Assembly (NCBI RefSeq): GCF_002556635.1
Contig: NZ_MWMO01000010.1
Span: forward strand, 62,001-126,000
Direction: 5' to 3'
From: Novosphingobium sp. PC22D
GTDB lineage: Bacteria; Pseudomonadota; Alphaproteobacteria; Sphingomonadales; Sphingomonadaceae
Length of the DNA stretch: 64,000 nucleotides
The notes under the pieces were generated by a model. The model saw nothing but the letters and a program-made list of their open reading frames with translations. It was not told the DNA's origin and did not search any database. This document shows, one piece after another, positions 27,018 through 36,860 of the stretch; within the stretch, counting starts at the first letter, position 1, and each line of letters begins with the position of its first letter. Made by a program: the position numbers and the translations under genes.

Positions 27018-28025
27018 ATGGCGACCAAGGTTGCGATCAACGGTTTCGGACGTATTGGACGGCTCGTCGCGCGCGCTATCCTGGAGCGGCCCGACTGCGG
27101 TCTCGAACTCGTTTCGATCAACGACCTCGCCGACGTGAAGTCGAACGCGCTGCTGTTCGGGTTCGATTCGACGCATGGCCGATTCCCGGGCACGATCGTT
27201 CCGGGCGAGGGCAAGATGACGGTGGACGGCAACGACATCGTCGTCACCGCCGAGCGTGATCCCGGCAAGCTCCCGCACAAGGAACTCGGCGTCGAGATCG
27301 TGCTCGAATGCACCGGCTTCTTCCAGTCGAAGGAAGCTTCGCTGCCGCACCTCGATGCCGGGGCCAAGCGCGTGCTGATCTCGGCGCCCGCCAACAACGT
27401 CGACGCGACGATCGTCTACGGCGTCAACCACGACAGCCTGACCGCGGACCACGTGGTCGTCTCGAACGCGAGCTGCACCACCAACTGCCTCGCGCCGGTC
27501 GCCAAGGTGATGAACGACACCGTCGGCATCGAGCGCGGCTTCATGACGACGATCCACTCGTACACCAACGACCAGCGCATGCTCGACCAGATCCACAAGG
27601 ATCTGCGCCGCGCCCGCGCCGGCGCGACCAACATGATCCCGACCACCACCGGCGCCGCGCGCGCTGTCGGTCTGGTCCTGCCCGAACTCAAGGGCAAGCT
27701 CGACGGTTCGTCGGTGCGCGTGCCGACCCCGAACGTGAGCCTCGTCGACCTTTGCTTCGTGCCCAACAAGGAAACGACCAAGGAAGAGATCAACGCCGCG
27801 CTCAAGGCCGCGGCCGAGGGCCCGATGAAGGGCGTGCTAGACTACACCGATCAGCCGCTGGTCTCCTCGGACTTCAACCACTATCCGGCGAGTTCGACCG
27901 TCGACAGCCTCGAAACGGCGGTCATGGAAGGCAAGTTCGTGCGCGTCGTTTCGTGGTACGACAATGAGTGGGGCTTCTCCAACCGCATGCTCGACACCGC
28001 GGGCGCGATGGCGAAGTTTCTCTGA
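27018..28025 (+). CDS. gap: Glyceraldehyde-3-phosphate dehydrogenase
   Basis: A 335-residue type I GAPDH that oxidises glyceraldehyde-3-phosphate to 1,3-bisphosphoglycerate. NAD-binding INGFGRIGR is at the N-terminus, the catalytic Cys is in [12 protein letters not shown] near residue 154, and the C-terminus has [15 protein letters not shown]. It follows tkt by 15 bases with AACAGGAG as ribosome site. The position before pgk matches the consecutive reactions of the two enzymes. Confidence 0.97.
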   Translation: MATKVAINGFGRIGRLVARAILERPDCGLELVSINDLADVKSNALLFGFDSTHGRFPGTIVPGEGKMTVDGNDIVVTAERDPGKLPHKELGVEIVLECTGFFQSKEASLPHLDAGAKRVLISAPANNVDATIVYGVNHDSLTADHVVVSNASCTTNCLAPVAKVMNDTVGIERGFMTTIHSYTNDQRMLDQIHKDLRRARAGATNMIPTTTGAARAVGLVLPELKGKLDGSSVRVPTPNVSLVDLCFVPNKETTKEEINAALKAAAEGPMKGVLDYTDQPLVSSDFNHYPASSTVDSLETAVMEGKFVRVVSWYDNEWGFSNRMLDTAGAMAKFL

Positions 28026-28045
28026 GGCGATAGGGAGTTACGGTC

Positions 28046-28519
28046 GTGGTGACGGGCACGCTTGCAGGCATTGCCCGTCGTCCGCGTCCGCGTGGACCCG
28101 TCGAGGAACTGCGCAACGCCTCGGTGACCGAGGCCGAGGGCGTTCACGGCAACTTTCGCGGCGCCATCGTCCCCGGCAAGAAGGGGCGGCGGCAGGTCTC
28201 GCTGCTCGAGGCCGAAAGCTGGGCTGCGGCCTTGGCCGAACTCGGCCTCCACGCCGACGAGATGCTGCCGTGGTCGGCGCGCCGCGCCGACCTGCTTGTC
28301 CAGGGATTGCGGCTTCCGCGCGAGGCGGGCCCGATCATCGCGATCGGCCCGTCGCTGCGCATTGAAGTGACCATGGAATGCGATCCGTGCAATCGCATGG
28401 ACGAATTGCGCCAGGGTCTGCGCACGGCGCTGGTGCCGGACTGGCGGGGTGGCGTTCTCGGCCGCGTGCTGACGGCTGGCGAGATTTCGGTAGGCGACGA
28501 AGTGAGGATTGAGGAATGA
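28046..28519 (+). CDS. MOSC-domain protein
   Basis: A 157-residue protein of the MOSC (molybdenum cofactor sulfurase C-terminal) type, with [13 protein letters not shown] near residue 33 and the family Cys stretch [17 protein letters not shown] near residue 110. MOSC proteins act on metal-sulfur cofactors or, in YiiM-like members, on hydroxylamino compounds; the role here is not known. It starts with GTG after AGGGAG and overlaps pgk by ATGA, so it is translationally tied to a glycolytic gene, which is unusual. Confidence 0.78.
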   Translation: MVTGTLAGIARRPRPRGPVEELRNASVTEAEGVHGNFRGAIVPGKKGRRQVSLLEAESWAAALAELGLHADEMLPWSARRADLLVQGLRLPREAGPIIAIGPSLRIEVTMECDPCNRMDELRQGLRTALVPDWRGGVLGRVLTAGEISVGDEVRIEE

Positions 28520-29715
28520 CCGCTTTCAAGACTTTGGACGATCTGGGAGACGTCACCGGAAAAGTCGCGCTGGTGCGCGTCGATCTCAACCTGCCGATGA
28601 AGGACGGGCTCGTCACCGACGAAACCCGCATCCGCGCCTCGCTGCCCACCATTGTCGACCTCGCCGCCAAGGGCGCCAAGGTGCTGCTGCTGGCGCACTT
28701 CGGCCGTCCCAAGGGTGAGCGCGTCTCGACGATGTCGCTCAGCCTCGTCGTCGGCGCGGTCGAGAAGGCGCTGGGCAAGGAAATCATGTTCGTGCCCGAG
28801 GTTTCGGGTCCGGTGGTCGAACAGTCGGTCGGCATCCTGCGTCCCGGCGATGTCGCCATTCTCGAGAACACCCGCTTCTGGAAAGGCGAGGAAAAGAACG
28901 ACCCCGAGTTCGCCAAGGCGATCGCGGAAGTGGGTGACTTCTACGTCAACGACGCCTTCTCGGCGGCGCACCGCGCCCATGCCACGACCGAGGGACTCGC
29001 GCACCTGCTGCCCGCCTACGCGGGCCGCTCGATGCAGGCCGAGCTCGAAGCGCTCGACGCCGCGCTGGGCAATCCGGAAAAGCCGGTCGCGGCCGTTGTC
29101 GGCGGCGCGAAGGTCTCGTCCAAGCTCGATGTGCTCAAGCACCTCGTCGGACAAGTCGATCACCTCATCATCGGCGGCGGCATGGCCAATACCTTCCTCG
29201 CGGCCAAGGGCGTCGACGTCGGCAAGTCGCTTTGCGAGCACGACCTGACCGGAACGGCGAGCGAGATTCTCGAGACGGCCGACAAGGCGGGCTGCACCGT
29301 CCATCTGCCATACGAGGTCGTGGTGTCGAAGGAATTCGCCGCCAATCCGCCGTCCTTGCGTACCTGCAACGTTCACGAGGTCGCGGCAGACGAGATGATC
29401 CTCGACGTCGGGCCGAGCGCGGTCGAGGCCTTGGCCGACGTGCTCAAGACCTGCCGCACGCTGGTGTGGAACGGACCGATGGGCGCGTTCGAGACCGAAC
29501 CCTTCGACGCCGCGACCGTGGCGCTCGCCAAGACCGCCGCCGCGCTCACCAGCGAAGGCTCGCTGACGTCGGTCGCGGGTGGGGGGGACACCGTCGCCGC
29601 GCTGAACCATGCCGGGGTCGCCGCCGACTTCAGCTATATCTCGACTGCGGGCGGGGCCTTCCTCGAATGGATGGAAGGCAAGGAACTTCCCGGCGTTGCC
29701 GCTCTTTCGAGCTAG
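28516..29715 (+). CDS. pgk: Phosphoglycerate kinase
   Basis: A 399-residue enzyme that interconverts 1,3-bisphosphoglycerate plus ADP with 3-phosphoglycerate plus ATP. It shows [12 protein letters not shown] at the N-terminus, the substrate-site [21 protein letters not shown] near residue 150, the nucleotide-side GPMGAFE near residue 320, and the final GGGDTVAAL loop. The ATG overlaps the MOSC gene stop. It is the direct partner of gap. Confidence 0.97.
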   Translation: MTAFKTLDDLGDVTGKVALVRVDLNLPMKDGLVTDETRIRASLPTIVDLAAKGAKVLLLAHFGRPKGERVSTMSLSLVVGAVEKALGKEIMFVPEVSGPVVEQSVGILRPGDVAILENTRFWKGEEKNDPEFAKAIAEVGDFYVNDAFSAAHRAHATTEGLAHLLPAYAGRSMQAELEALDAALGNPEKPVAAVVGGAKVSSKLDVLKHLVGQVDHLIIGGGMANTFLAAKGVDVGKSLCEHDLTGTASEILETADKAGCTVHLPYEVVVSKEFAANPPSLRTCNVHEVAADEMILDVGPSAVEALADVLKTCRTLVWNGPMGAFETEPFDAATVALAKTAAALTSEGSLTSVAGGGDTVAALNHAGVAADFSYISTAGGAFLEWMEGKELPGVAALSS

Positions 29716-30805
29716 GCGCAGCAGCCCTCGGCCACCGGCGGGGCAGGTCGGCCACGCGGCCGCGGATACGCGTTACGTTACGCTCGACGGGATGCGCGGG
29801 CTCGCCGCGCTCGCCGTGGCCTTGTTCCACTTCAACATCTCGCTGATGCCACATGGCTATCTGGCGGTGGACTTCTTCTTCGCGCTTTCGGGCTTCGTGC
29901 TGTGGCGCAGCTACCAGCCGCGCTGGCGCGAGGGACTGGGGACTCGCGCGTTCCTGGCGCGGCGCCTGATCCGGCTCTATCCGCTTTACGCGCTGGGGCT
30001 GCTGCTCGGCGCCGGCTACGAGGTGTGGCGCGTCGTTTCGGGCAGCCGCACCGGGCTCGATCTCGAGACGATCGCGCTGAGCCTGCCGTTCAACGCGCTG
30101 TTCATGCCGTCGCCGTTCACGATCCCGCTGTTCCCGATGAATGTCCCTGCCTGGTCGCTGTTCTTCGAGGTCGTGGCGAATATCGCGCTGATCCTCGTGC
30201 TGTTCCGGCTGCCGTTATGGCTGATCGCGGCGATCGCCATCGCTTGCGGCGCCGGGCTTGCGCCGATCGTGCTCGCGAGGGACGCGGCGAACGTCGGCGC
30301 GATCTGGGGCGAGACCGGCATCGGCCTTCTGCGCACGGGCTTTTCCTTCGGCTTGGGCCTGGTCCTCGGCGGTCTTTCGCAGCGGAGCCATCGGCCCCGC
30401 GGCGCGGTCGGCATGCTGTGCCTGGGGGCGATCGTCTTCGCGCTCTATGGCATCGGGTTCGAACCGCGCGGCTGGTACGACCTTTTCGTGATCCTGCTCA
30501 TATCGCCCCTGCTGTTGTTCGTGGGCACGCGCTTCGAGCCGAGTCGGCTCTTCGCGCCGCTCGCGGCCTTCGCCGGCGACGTGTCCTACGCGCTCTACGC
30601 GGTGCACTGGCCCTTCATCGAGCCCTATCGCGCGCTCGGGCGTCATATCGGGCTCGACGGCGTGCCGATGGCGGCGATCTTCCTCGGCTCGATGCTGGCC
30701 TTGGCCTGGTTGGTCGCGCGGTTCTTCGACGAACCGCTGCGCACGCTTGCGACTTCCGCGCTCCGGACGAGGGCGGCAACGGCGAGGTCACTCGCCCGCG
30801 CATGA
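29696..30805 (+). CDS. Acyltransferase family 3 membrane protein
   Basis: A membrane O-acyltransferase (OafA/NolL-like) of about 369 residues with some ten hydrophobic segments. The N-terminal [21 protein letters not shown] motif carries the conserved catalytic His, and [14 protein letters not shown] and SWSLFFE-like (PAWSLFFEV) motifs follow. These enzymes acetylate or acylate surface sugars. The start is unclear: the conserved motif begins upstream of the first clear ATG (29791). A TTG at 29696 overlapping the pgk end by 20 bases is used here; an ATG at 29609 would overlap pgk by 107 bases. Confidence 0.75.
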   Translation: MPLFRARRSSPRPPAGQVGHAAADTRYVTLDGMRGLAALAVALFHFNISLMPHGYLAVDFFFALSGFVLWRSYQPRWREGLGTRAFLARRLIRLYPLYALGLLLGAGYEVWRVVSGSRTGLDLETIALSLPFNALFMPSPFTIPLFPMNVPAWSLFFEVVANIALILVLFRLPLWLIAAIAIACGAGLAPIVLARDAANVGAIWGETGIGLLRTGFSFGLGLVLGGLSQRSHRPRGAVGMLCLGAIVFALYGIGFEPRGWYDLFVILLISPLLLFVGTRFEPSRLFAPLAAFAGDVSYALYAVHWPFIEPYRALGRHIGLDGVPMAAIFLGSMLALAWLVARFFDEPLRTLATSALRTRAATARSLARA

Positions 30806-30858
30806 AACCGGCCATCGGGGGCTTGCCGCAGTTGCGAGATGAGCGCCTTGGCGGTAAG

Positions 30859-30891
30859 TCTTGTCCGAGAGCTTTCACGAACAGGACAGGA
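30859..30891 (+). promoter_or_regulatory. Leader hairpin covering the aldolase ribosome-binding site
   Basis: TCTTGTCC (30859-30866) can pair with GGACAGGA (30884-30891) with one wobble. The right arm is the best Shine-Dalgarno candidate, 10 bases before the aldolase ATG, so pairing could reduce initiation. Confidence 0.35.
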
Positions 30892-30901
30892 CCAAAAGCG
30901 C

Positions 30902-31813
30902 ATGCAAACCTCTGAGATGACCGCGAAGATGGCCAAGGGCAACGGATTTATCGCCGCACTCGACCAGAGCGGCGGCTCCACTCCCAAGGCGCTCAAGGGA
31001 TACGGCGTGGCGGACGACGCCTGGAGCACCGAAGAGGAAATGTTCGGCCTGATTCACGAGATGCGCAGCCGCATCATCTCTTCGCCCGCCTTCACCGGAG
31101 ACAAGGTCATCGGCGCGATCCTGTTCGAGCGGACGATGGACGGCACGGTCGAGGGCAAGCCCACTCCGCAGGCGCTCATCGACAAGGGCGTGGTCCCGTT
31201 CATCAAGATCGACAAGGGCCTCGAGGATGAGGCCAACGGCGTGCAGATGATGAAGCCGATGCCGACGCTCGACGCGCTGCTCGAGAAGTCGAAGGCGCTG
31301 GGCGTGTTCGGCACCAAAGAGCGCTCGGTCATCAACTCGGCCAACGAGGCGGGCATCGCAGCGGTGGTCAAGCAGCAGTTCGAGATCGGCCAGCAGGTGA
31401 TCTCGCACGGAATGATGCCGATCATCGAGCCCGAGGTGAACATCAAGAGCGAGACCCGCGCCGATTGCGACAAGATCCTGCTCGCCGAGATCCTCAAGAA
31501 CCTCGATGCGCTGCCCGAGGGTCAGACGGTCATGCTCAAGCTCTCGCTGCCGGTCGTCCCGGGTACCTTCGATCCGCTTGTCGAGCATCCCAAGGTGCTG
31601 CGTGTGGTCGCGCTGTCGGGCGGCTACAAGCGCCCCGAGGCCTGCGCCGAGCTTGCCAAGAACAAGGGCATCATCGCCAGCTTCAGCCGCGCGCTGCTCG
31701 AAGACCTGCGCGCGCAGATGAGCGACGAGGAATTCGACAAGGCACTCGGCGCGGCAATCGACGAGATCTACACCGGCTCGACGCAGAAGACCGCGGCGGC
31801 GGCCACGGCCTGA
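30902..31813 (+). CDS. Fructose-bisphosphate aldolase, class I
   Basis: A 303-residue Schiff-base aldolase that cleaves fructose 1,6-bisphosphate. It matches the bacterial class I form of about 300 residues, with IAALDQSGGSTPKAL near the N-terminus, VVPFIKIDKGLE near residue 100, EPEVNIKS near 180, the Schiff-base lysine region MLKLSLPV near 210, and VVALSGGYKR near 240. No class II zinc motifs are present. The frame is open from 30839, but ATG 30902 fits family length. It ends the glycolytic run and is 5 bases from the next gene. Confidence 0.93.
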   Translation: MQTSEMTAKMAKGNGFIAALDQSGGSTPKALKGYGVADDAWSTEEEMFGLIHEMRSRIISSPAFTGDKVIGAILFERTMDGTVEGKPTPQALIDKGVVPFIKIDKGLEDEANGVQMMKPMPTLDALLEKSKALGVFGTKERSVINSANEAGIAAVVKQQFEIGQQVISHGMMPIIEPEVNIKSETRADCDKILLAEILKNLDALPEGQTVMLKLSLPVVPGTFDPLVEHPKVLRVVALSGGYKRPEACAELAKNKGIIASFSRALLEDLRAQMSDEEFDKALGAAIDEIYTGSTQKTAAAATA

Positions 31814-31818
31814 CCGGC

Positions 31819-32487
31819 ATGGCAAGCAGCGACGACTGGGCCGCGGTCGACGACTGGCTTGCCGGTCAACACCTCGGCAAGGACGACGCGCTCGATGCGG
31901 CGCTCGCGGCCAATGCGGCCGCGGGCCTGCCGCATATCGACGTTTCGGCCACGCACGGCAGGCTGCTCCAGCTTCTGGCGCTCAGTCTCGGCGCGCGGCG
32001 CGTGCTCGAGATCGGCACGCTGGGCGGATTCTCGACGATCTGTCTGGCGCGCGGCCTGGCTGAAGACGGCCGCGTGGTGACGCTGGAGATCGATCCGAAG
32101 CACGCCCGGATCGCCGCCGAGAACATCGCGCGCGCGGGCCAGGCCGGGAAGGTCGAAATCCGCCAGGGCCCCGCGCTCGAAACGCTCGAGGCGATGATCG
32201 CGGCGGGCGAGGCGCCGTTCGACCTGTTCTTCATCGACGCCGACAAGGAAAACAACGCGAACTACCTCAAGGCCGCGCTCTCGCTGTCGCGCAAGGGCAC
32301 GGTGATCGTGGTCGACAACGTGGTGCGCGACGGCGGTGTGATCGATCCCGACAACCACGAGCCGATGATCGAAGGCACACGCCGCGCCCACGCCTTCGTC
32401 CGCGATGAACCGCGCCTGCTCTCGACGGCGGTGCAGACCGTCGGCAGCAAGGGCTGGGACGGCTTCATCTGCGCGGTCGTGGCCTAG
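31819..32487 (+). CDS. SAM-dependent O-methyltransferase (family 3)
   Basis: A 222-residue methyltransferase of the catechol/caffeoyl-CoA type. It has the SAM motif RVLEIGTLGGFSTI, the acidic strand TLEIDPKHA, and the metal/substrate motif FFIDADKENNANYL with the following VVDNVVRDG, in the order expected for the class. The substrate is not predictable. It starts 5 bases after the aldolase stop and is probably the last gene of that transcript. The following 110 bases hold no gene; I see GC-rich inverted segments but no clear terminator. Confidence 0.88.
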   Translation: MASSDDWAAVDDWLAGQHLGKDDALDAALAANAAAGLPHIDVSATHGRLLQLLALSLGARRVLEIGTLGGFSTICLARGLAEDGRVVTLEIDPKHARIAAENIARAGQAGKVEIRQGPALETLEAMIAAGEAPFDLFFIDADKENNANYLKAALSLSRKGTVIVVDNVVRDGGVIDPDNHEPMIEGTRRAHAFVRDEPRLLSTAVQTVGSKGWDGFICAVVA

Positions 32488-32597
32488 GAGGAGCGCCCCT
32501 ACGGCAGCCCGCTTTGTATGCGGTTGGAAGCGGTTCGCCCGGAGGCGACGCCGTTTCGCTCTGGTGCCATCCCCACCGTCGCTCAGCTTGAGCGGAT

Positions 32598-33014
32598 TCA
32601 GATGCCGCCCATGAACCGGAAGCCGAAGCGGTAGTGGCCGGGTGGGATATCCATTTCGGCCGGCGTCGAGCGGTCGGGTTGGACTTCGACCAGTTCGAGG
32701 CTGCCGTCGGCGACGTGAACCGGATTGCCCTGGGTCAGTTCGCGCACGTCGCTGCGCGCGCCGAGATCGATGCGCACCTTCAGACGCACGCGCCCCGCCC
32801 ACACGCAGCGGGCATTCATCGGGCAGCGGCTGTCTTCGAGCACTTCGAGCGGAGTGACCTTCGGCCCGTCGACCGAAACGGTCTCCATCATGCTCGCGCG
32901 CACGAGCGGGTCGGTGGCTTCGGCCGGCGGCGGCGGCAATGGAGCGGGGGGCTCGGCCAGGCAGGCGGCGAGGGCGAGCGGGGCGAGCAGGGCAAGGGCG
33001 CGGGTGCGAACCAT
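32598..33014 (-). CDS. Putative lipoprotein of unknown function
   Basis: A 138-residue protein with a lipoprotein signal (basic start, LALLAPLALAAC, Cys near residue 18) and then a Pro-rich linker. The mature domain has a Cys pair in CPMNARCVWAGRVRLKV, a pattern common in small sphingomonad lipoproteins; no function is known. It is divergent from thiE with a 77-base gap. Confidence 0.68.
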   Translation of the reverse strand: MVRTRALALLAPLALAACLAEPPAPLPPPPAEATDPLVRASMMETVSVDGPKVTPLEVLEDSRCPMNARCVWAGRVRLKVRIDLGARSDVRELTQGNPVHVADGSLELVEVQPDRSTPAEMDIPPGHYRFGFRFMGGI

Positions 33015-33091
33015 CGCCCGCTCATGCGCCCCCGCGGCTGAATGCGCGCCGAACGCTTGGCGAGCGCCGCGCTCCGGTCTAGGGGCGGCGC

Positions 33092-33730
33092 ATGTCTGAC
33101 GAACCTGCCCGGACCTGCGACCTCTATCTGATCTCACCGCTCGACGTCGGTGGCGATTTCCCCGAGCGTCTCGCCCGCGCGCTCGATGCAGCGCCGGTCG
33201 CGGCATTCCAGTTGCGTGTGAAGGATCTCGACCAGCACGAGGCGGCGCGGCTCGCCGAGCCACTCCAGGCGATCTGCGCCGAGCGCGACGTGGCCTTCAT
33301 CGTCAACGATTCGATCGCGCTCGCCAAGCGGCTCGGCGCCGACGGGGTGCACCTCGGACAGAGCGACGGCACGGTGGATGAGGCGCGCCGCGCGCTGGGC
33401 CGCGAGGCGCAGATCGGCGTGACGTGCCACGACAGTCGCCATCTGGCGATGGAGGCGGGCGAGGCGGGGGCGGACTACGTCGCGTTCGGCGCCTTCTTCC
33501 CGACCACGACCAAGACCGTCGAGCACCATGCCGAGCCCGAACTCCTGACCTGGTGGCAGACGCTCTTCGAGATCCCCTGTGTGGCGATCGGTGGAATCAC
33601 GCCCGGAAACTGCGGCGCGCTCGCGAAGGCGGGCGCCGATTTCCTCGCGGTCTCCGGTGCGGTGTGGAACGGCGATGAGGCCGCGGCGGTCAAGGCCTTC
33701 CGCGAGGCGATCGACGCGGCGCTCGCCTAG
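33092..33730 (+). CDS. thiE: Thiamine-phosphate synthase
   Basis: A 212-residue TIM-barrel enzyme that joins the thiazole and pyrimidine moieties into thiamine phosphate. Characteristic elements are FQLRVKDLDQHEA near residue 38, the IVNDSIALAKRLGADGVHLGQ motif near residue 70, FGAFFPTTTK near 135, and VAIGGITPGN near 170. Other thi genes are not adjacent and I see no TPP riboswitch upstream. Its stop overlaps the stop of the convergent MFS gene within CTAG. Confidence 0.92.
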   Translation: MSDEPARTCDLYLISPLDVGGDFPERLARALDAAPVAAFQLRVKDLDQHEAARLAEPLQAICAERDVAFIVNDSIALAKRLGADGVHLGQSDGTVDEARRALGREAQIGVTCHDSRHLAMEAGEAGADYVAFGAFFPTTTKTVEHHAEPELLTWWQTLFEIPCVAIGGITPGNCGALAKAGADFLAVSGAVWNGDEAAAVKAFREAIDAALA

Positions 33731-34983
33731 CCCGCCGAGCGGCGTTCGAAATCCGGATAAGGCCCGAGGCCGAAGACGAGCAGCGCCGAAAGTGCTGTCA
33801 GCGGCAGGGCGGTGCCGAGAACCAGCGCGTAGCTTTGTGTCGCGTCATAGGCGATGCCCACGACCAAGGGTCCGATCCCCGAAGCACCCGCCTGGCAGCT
33901 CGAGATCACGCCGTAGATCTTGCCGAAGTGCCGCAGTCCGGCATAGCGGGTGGACAGGTAGATCCCGACTTGCAGCGCCGCGCCCGCGCCGAGACCCAGC
34001 GCGGCGATGCCGAAGCCGAGGACCGCAAGGTTGTCGGTCCCGGAAAGCAGGACCGCCTGGCCGACGCCGGGCAGCGCGAAACAGGCGAGCGGCAGCAAGG
34101 CGCTGCGGACGCGATCGGTGAGCCAGCCCGCGCCGAGATTGCCCAGCAGCGAGCCGAGGCCGAGCACGACCGCCAGCGACGCCGCCTCGGCGCGGGTGGC
34201 GCCGTTGCCGGTCAGCATCGGCACCATGTGGATCGTGATTCCGGTTGCGACGAGGCCGAAGATCACGATCGCGAGGCTGATCCGCAGCATGGCGAGTGAG
34301 CGCATTGCTTCGCCCAGAGTCAGTCCGGATAGCGCCGGCGCCTCGGCGCTTTCCGGCCCGCGATCGGTTGCCGTGGCCGGCCTGCGGACCTTGAAGAACG
34401 CCAGCACGAGCACGAAGGCGATGCCCGCCCAGCCCAGACCGAGCGCGAGATAGGCGCTGCGCCAACCGAAATTGGCGATGAAGAACTCGGCCAGCGGCGG
34501 CGCCGCCATCTGAGACAAGGAAAGCCCGCCGAGCACCACCGCGATCGCGAGCCCGCGCCCGGCGGAAAAGGCGCTCGAGATCGCGGTGTTCCACACCACC
34601 GAGCGGATGCCCAGCGCGGCGAGCGAATAGACCACCCAGGTCAGCAGCCATTGCACCAGCGCTCCGCCAAGCAGCGCGAAGGCGGCGAAGGCAAGGCCGC
34701 TTGCGGCAACCCCTGGCAGGCCCACGCGCCGTCCGCCGATCCTGTCGACCAGCGCGCCAGCAAAGGGCGCGAGCGGCAGGCTGACCAGCGCGAAGATCGT
34801 CATCCCGAACGAGATTTCGGCGCGCGTCCAACCGAAGCGCTGCTCGAGCGGGGCAATGAACAGCCCCAGCGTGGCCGCCGGGATCGAGGCGAACGAGAGC
34901 CCGGCCATCGCCGCCACGACCATCGGCCAGTTGGCACGCCACTCCTCGCGCGCGCTCAGCGGCGCGCCGATACCAGCATTCAT
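33727..34983 (-). CDS. MFS transporter
   Basis: A 418-residue major facilitator with about 12 transmembrane helices. The cytoplasmic loop motif GALVDRIGGRRVGLPG lies between helices 2 and 3, with a similar GWLTDRVR in the second half. It resembles the oxalate/formate or monocarboxylate-type MFS branch, but the substrate is undetermined. It lies 49 bases upstream of the F420-type oxidoreductase gene on the same strand, so it could take up a compound used by that region. Confidence 0.87.
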   Translation of the reverse strand: MNAGIGAPLSAREEWRANWPMVVAAMAGLSFASIPAATLGLFIAPLEQRFGWTRAEISFGMTIFALVSLPLAPFAGALVDRIGGRRVGLPGVAASGLAFAAFALLGGALVQWLLTWVVYSLAALGIRSVVWNTAISSAFSAGRGLAIAVVLGGLSLSQMAAPPLAEFFIANFGWRSAYLALGLGWAGIAFVLVLAFFKVRRPATATDRGPESAEAPALSGLTLGEAMRSLAMLRISLAIVIFGLVATGITIHMVPMLTGNGATRAEAASLAVVLGLGSLLGNLGAGWLTDRVRSALLPLACFALPGVGQAVLLSGTDNLAVLGFGIAALGLGAGAALQVGIYLSTRYAGLRHFGKIYGVISSCQAGASGIGPLVVGIAYDATQSYALVLGTALPLTALSALLVFGLGPYPDFERRSAG

Positions 34984-35032
34984 CGGCCTCTCCCGGTTTG
35001 TTCTTGTCGCCGCCGGCCGGACGGCCTTCGCC

Positions 35033-35953
35033 TCAGAAGTCGATCTTGGGGATGACCTCCTCGCCGAAGCGGCGGATGTGATCGAGATATTCGCCGCGAT
35101 CGTCGGTGAAGGCGCTGGCGCCCGCGCCGTCGACGCCGATCGCCTTGAGTTCGGCGAAGTGGTCGATCGCTTCCTGTGCGCTCCACTCGCCGGTCAGCGA
35201 GAAGGTCGAGGAGCAGATCACCTTGGGTGCAACCTCGCGGCCGACCTTCTCGCAATGGGCCTTCATGTATTCGATCGACGCGACGATATCCTCGTTGCCC
35301 GAAATGTTGGCGGTGCGGGCGGTGTCGGTCACCATCTTGGGGACGATGAAGGGGTGCCAGGCGTCGCCCAGCTCGACCGTGCGGCGCAGCGCGCGCTTGG
35401 AGTTGCCGCCGACCAGCAGCGGCGGGTGCGGCCTCTGCGCGGGGGTGGGCAGCATGCGGTTGCCCAGCGCCTTGTAGCCGGTGCCCTCGAACTCGAAGTC
35501 CTCACCGCTCCAGGCGAGCTTCATGGCCTTCATGTATTCGTCCATGAGGTCGTTGCGGCTGTCGAAATCGACGCCGAGCGCCTTGTATTCGGCCTTGAGG
35601 TAGCCCGCGCCCATGCCGAGGATCACGCGTCCGCCGGTGAAGCAGTCGAGGCTCGCCACGGCGCGGGCGGTGACGAAGGGGTTGCGGTAGGGCAGGACGA
35701 TGATGTTTGTCTGCAGCTTGAGCGTGGTCGTCACGGCACCGACCATCGAGAGCATGACGAACGGGTCCTGCGCGTAGTGCCCGCCGCTGTCGAGCCAGCG
35801 CGCTGAGGGAACCGGGTGGTCGGTCACGGTGCCGGCGGTGAAGCCCGCATCCTCGACCGCGCGGGCGATCTCGTGAAGCGCCGGGAGCGAGAGGAACTGC
35901 CCGGGGTCCTTGATGTGATCGAACGGAAGTGTGGTGCTGAGCGTGAATGCCAT
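35033..35953 (-). CDS. F420-dependent LLM-class (luciferase-like) oxidoreductase
   Basis: A 306-residue TIM-barrel oxidoreductase of the luciferase-like monooxygenase superfamily, similar to the group annotated as probable F420-dependent (TIGR03619 type). The N-terminal pattern with GTVTDHPVP, the QTNIIVLPYRNPF stretch near residue 80, GRVILGMGAGYLKAEY near 110, and HPPLLVGGNSKRALRR near 185 are typical. FMN cannot be excluded from sequence alone, but the F420 biosynthesis genes start less than 1 kb away, which favours F420. The frame is open upstream; ATG 35953 gives the standard start. Confidence 0.85.
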   Translation of the reverse strand: MAFTLSTTLPFDHIKDPGQFLSLPALHEIARAVEDAGFTAGTVTDHPVPSARWLDSGGHYAQDPFVMLSMVGAVTTTLKLQTNIIVLPYRNPFVTARAVASLDCFTGGRVILGMGAGYLKAEYKALGVDFDSRNDLMDEYMKAMKLAWSGEDFEFEGTGYKALGNRMLPTPAQRPHPPLLVGGNSKRALRRTVELGDAWHPFIVPKMVTDTARTANISGNEDIVASIEYMKAHCEKVGREVAPKVICSSTFSLTGEWSAQEAIDHFAELKAIGVDGAGASAFTDDRGEYLDHIRRFGEEVIPKIDF

Positions 35954-35981
35954 CGTGCGTTTCCTGCTAAGGGTGACCGGG

Positions 35982-36833
35982 TCAGGCCTCCGGGGGCAAA
36001 ATCCATTGTTCCGAGCTGTCGCGGACCCATCCGCTGGAGGCCCATGACCCGCCATCGACGGGGATGATCGTACCGGTGACGTAACTGGCCATCGGCGAGG
36101 CGAGGAACACGGCGACCTTGCCGCATTCCTCTTCGAAGCCGGCGCGGCCAGCCGGGATGCGACGCCGCACGGATTCGGTCTGGGCCGGGCTCGGCTGATA
36201 CCAGGCCTCGGGATCGACCGGGCCGGTGAACTGCCCGCTGGTTCCCGGCGTGCGCGTATAGTCGGGCGCAATCGTGTTGACGCGGATGCCGTGCTCGGCG
36301 AATTCGAGCGCCAGCGTGCGGGTGAGGTTGTTGATACCCGCCTTGCACGCCGCGTAGACCGCGTAGCCCGGCGCCGCCCGCGAACCCTCGATGCTGGTGA
36401 CGTTGATGATCGCGCCGCCGCGTCCGCCCGCGATCATGATCGGCACCGCGGCGCGCGTGGCAGCCAGGTTACTGATCAGGTTGAGGTCGATATGACGGCG
36501 CCAGTTCTTTTCGGTGAGATCGAGGAAGCCGCGCCGAGTCACTCCGCCCGCGTTGTTGACGAGCACGTCGAGCCGCCCGAAGCGCTCCTTTGTGGCCGCC
36601 ACGGCCTTTTCGACCGCCTCGACTTCCATGACGTTGCCGGTGATCGCGAGAACCTGCCTGCCGCGCGCGGCGACTTCGGCCTCCATCTGCTCGCAGCGTT
36701 CGGGAATCGCCTCGATCAATGCGATGTCGGCGCCCATGTCGGCCAGGCACAGAGCGATGGCCTTGCCGATGCCGCCCCCGCCGCCGGTGACGAAGGCGAC
36801 CTGGCCGCTCAGATCGACGTCGCTTGTATCCAA
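35982..36833 (-). CDS. Short-chain dehydrogenase/reductase
   Basis: A 283-residue NAD(P)-dependent SDR. It has the cofactor motif TGGGGGIGKAIA, NNAGG near residue 93, the catalytic Ser in NVTSIEG, YAVYAACKAG with Tyr and Lys near residue 160, and a C-terminal DGGSW. The C-terminus is slightly extended and rich in Trp and Ser. It lies between the LLM oxidoreductase and cofC on the same strand (28- and 27-base gaps), so it may act on the same substrate as the F420 enzyme. Confidence 0.9.
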   Translation of the reverse strand: MDTSDVDLSGQVAFVTGGGGGIGKAIALCLADMGADIALIEAIPERCEQMEAEVAARGRQVLAITGNVMEVEAVEKAVAATKERFGRLDVLVNNAGGVTRRGFLDLTEKNWRRHIDLNLISNLAATRAAVPIMIAGGRGGAIINVTSIEGSRAAPGYAVYAACKAGINNLTRTLALEFAEHGIRVNTIAPDYTRTPGTSGQFTGPVDPEAWYQPSPAQTESVRRRIPAGRAGFEEECGKVAVFLASPMASYVTGTIIPVDGGSWASSGWVRDSSEQWILPPEA

Positions 36834-36860
36834 TCTCTCCCCTTCCGACCCCTTTGGGGT

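Noticed and set aside
24852..27596. A 914-codon minus-strand frame opposite tkt and gap
   Set aside because: It is a shadow of two certain genes; no motif or ribosome site supports it.
33015..33091. A TPP riboswitch before thiE
   Set aside because: The gap is only 77 bases and none of the conserved TPP-riboswitch core could be found.
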